A stretch of 14,304 nucleotides of DNA. Origin: an uncultured Christensenellaceae bacterium. Lineage in GTDB: Bacteria > Bacillota > Clostridia > Christensenellales > Borkfalkiaceae. Of this stretch, positions 13,239 through 14,304 are shown piece by piece. The notes under the pieces were generated by a model, which had not been told where the DNA came from, made no database searches, and saw only the letters and a list, made by a program, of their open reading frames with translations. A program made the position numbers and the translations under genes. The stretch covers positions 1-14,304 of the forward strand of contig CAJUOP010000030.1 of NCBI GenBank assembly GCA_910588465.1, given 5' to 3'. Position 1 is the stretch's first letter, and every line of letters starts with the position of its first letter.

Positions 13239-14123
13239 ATGAATAACTTTGATATTTATGTAGATTCTTCGGCAAACCTTCCGGACGATTTACGTATCAA
13301 AAACGACATACACATGATATCTTACCGCATTACGGTAAACGGAAAAGAACGGCTCTGCTTCGAAGAAACCCGCCCCTTTACCGATTCGGCAAAGGCGTTT
13401 TACGCCGAAGTTCGAGCGGGCGCGGACGTAAAATCTTCGCTGGTCAGCGAAGATAACTTTATCGAAGCCGTAACCCCTTCTTTGCAGAACGGAAAGGACG
13501 TTTTAATTTTAACGATCGCATCGGGCATCAGCGGAACGCACCAGCAGGCGCTGAAAGCGCAAGCGGCGTTAAAAGAGGCTTTCCCCGACCGCACCGTTAT
13601 CGTAAAGGACAGCGCGAACGCCTCCATGGGCGAGGGCTTGCTGGCGCTGAAAGTCGCCGCCCTGCGCGAAATGGGCGAGAGTCTAGAAGCCTGTGCGAAA
13701 TGGCTGGACGACAATATCTATAAACTGAACAGCTACGTGACGGTAGACGAGCTGAAATATATGAGAAAGAGCGGCAGAATTTCCATGCCCCTCGCCATTG
13801 CGGGAACGCTGTTAAACATTAAACCCGTATTGAAGGCGGACGGCGGCGAAGTTCCCAAGCTGGTATTCAGCGGAAAGGAACGCGGACGGAAAAAGGCGAT
13901 TTCCGCGCTTGCTGCGGCGTATGCCGAACGCGCCAATCCGTTAAACCAGACGGTAGCCATTACCCATGCCGACTGCGAGGAAGAAGCCCTCGCGCTTGCC
14001 GAAACCATAAAATCCATGGGCGCAACAGACGTCATTATGGAATATTACGATTTGTGCACGGGCGCCCATATCGGACCGGGAACGATCGCCCTCTTCTTTA
14101 TGGGAAAGGACCGCAGAGACTAA
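13239..14123 (+). CDS. DegV family protein (fatty-acid-binding, FakB-like)
   Basis: The 294-residue product matches the DegV family from end to end: IYVDSSANLP at the start, KSSLVS (65-70), LTIASGISGTHQQA (about 91-104), VKDSANASMGEGLL (122-134), and MRKSGRIS followed by LLNIKPVLKADGGEV. DegV/FakB proteins hold a fatty acid, which in Gram-positive bacteria FakA phosphorylates for lipid synthesis. Binding and partner are inferred here, as no fakA is in the window. A GTG at 13230 gives a longer frame. AGAGGTGA ends about six bases before the ATG at 13239, so the ATG is preferred. The gene has its own promoter and a strong terminator. It is divergent from the HMA gene. Confidence 0.93.
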   Translation: MNNFDIYVDSSANLPDDLRIKNDIHMISYRITVNGKERLCFEETRPFTDSAKAFYAEVRAGADVKSSLVSEDNFIEAVTPSLQNGKDVLILTIASGISGTHQQALKAQAALKEAFPDRTVIVKDSANASMGEGLLALKVAALREMGESLEACAKWLDDNIYKLNSYVTVDELKYMRKSGRISMPLAIAGTLLNIKPVLKADGGEVPKLVFSGKERGRKKAISALAAAYAERANPLNQTVAITHADCEEEALALAETIKSMGATDVIMEYYDLCTGAHIGPGTIALFFMGKDRRD

Positions 14124-14150
14124 GCTTTCCCCCATTTACTAAACGAAATA

Positions 14151-14193
14151 AAAAACAAACATCCACCCGTATCGTCGGTGGATGTTTGTTTTT
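14151..14193. terminator. Bidirectional terminator between convergent genes
   Basis: A long perfect stem pairs 14151-14167 (ending ACATCCACC) with 14177-14193 (starting GGTGGATGT) around a nine-base loop. A-rich and T-rich flanks make it usable from both strands. It serves the DegV-family gene (plus) and the partial gene that ends at 14207 (minus). Confidence 0.85.
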
Positions 14194-14206
14194 TTATAAA
14201 CCTACG

Positions 14207-14304
14207 TTATTGAAAGTGGGCGCCGTCGTCGTCGATGACGATGATTTGCGGCTGTTGGGGTTGCATGGGCTGAGGAGCAGGCTGCGCGTAGCTTTGCTGT
14301 CCCG
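14207..14304 (-). CDS. C-terminal end of a Gln/Pro-rich protein (start outside window)
   Basis: On the minus strand an open frame enters from the window edge and stops at TAA 14207-14209. It encodes a tail of 32 residues: GQQSYAQPAPQPMQPQQPQ followed by IIVIDDDGAHFQ. The low-complexity Gln/Pro stretch and the acidic, hydrophobic tip suggest a flexible tail with a short terminal motif. The rest of the protein is not visible, so no function is proposed. It ends just before the shared terminator, as expected for a real gene. Confidence 0.65.
   Translation of the reverse strand, partial: GQQSYAQPAPQPMQPQQPQIIVIDDDGAHFQ

Overview
The window looks like chromosomal DNA from an anaerobic Bacillota bacterium of class Clostridia, probably an uncultivated gut lineage. 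This is inferred from strong AGGAGG-type ribosome sites, sigma-A promoters with 16-17 bp spacers, a T-box in front of ileS, a DegV-family protein, and a GMP synthetase paralogue that resembles the ATP-pyrophosphatase-only enzymes I recall from gut Clostridia. No species can be named from the sequence.

Layout: (1) 1-1224, minus strand, the 5' part of a membrane-anchored protein with very acidic linkers. (2) 1357-3380, a decayed locus. A second, ATP-pyrophosphatase-only GMP synthetase gene has lost about 80 internal codons across a 9-bp repeat. Its last codons are separated from the rest by about 1.2 kb carrying a DUF1835/DUF3658 gene with foreign codon use. The original 3' tail and terminator still lie beyond the insert. 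The 3' end of guaA is a known integration site for genomic islands, so this looks like a worn-down island. (3) 3381-3740, a gene-free stretch full of short repeats and inverted repeats. (4) 3741-7476, minus strand: a membrane-anchored unknown gene translationally coupled to guaB (IMP dehydrogenase), then a hairpin terminator or attenuator, then intact guaA (GMP synthase). Together guaB and guaA make GMP from IMP. (5) 7633-9223, plus strand: a lipoprotein and a membrane-anchored permuted NlpC/P60-like (YiiX-type) protein. A terminator-like hairpin here also holds the Shine-Dalgarno sequence of the second gene. (6) 9335-12764, minus strand: isoleucyl-tRNA synthetase behind a T-box leader with an AUC specifier. 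(7) 12795-14123: a small HMA metal-binding protein whose promoter predicts a leaderless mRNA, divergent from a DegV-family fatty-acid-binding protein, with a triple CTCTACCG-type repeat between their promoters. (8) 14207-14304, the 3' end of a Gln/Pro-rich protein gene.

Most of the window is ordinary housekeeping. The best leads are the broken GMP synthetase locus with its insert, the hairpin that overlaps terminator and ribosome site at 8331-8359, the predicted leaderless HMA gene, and the interleaved inverted repeats after guaA. I do not see a clear new multi-gene defence or biosynthetic system.
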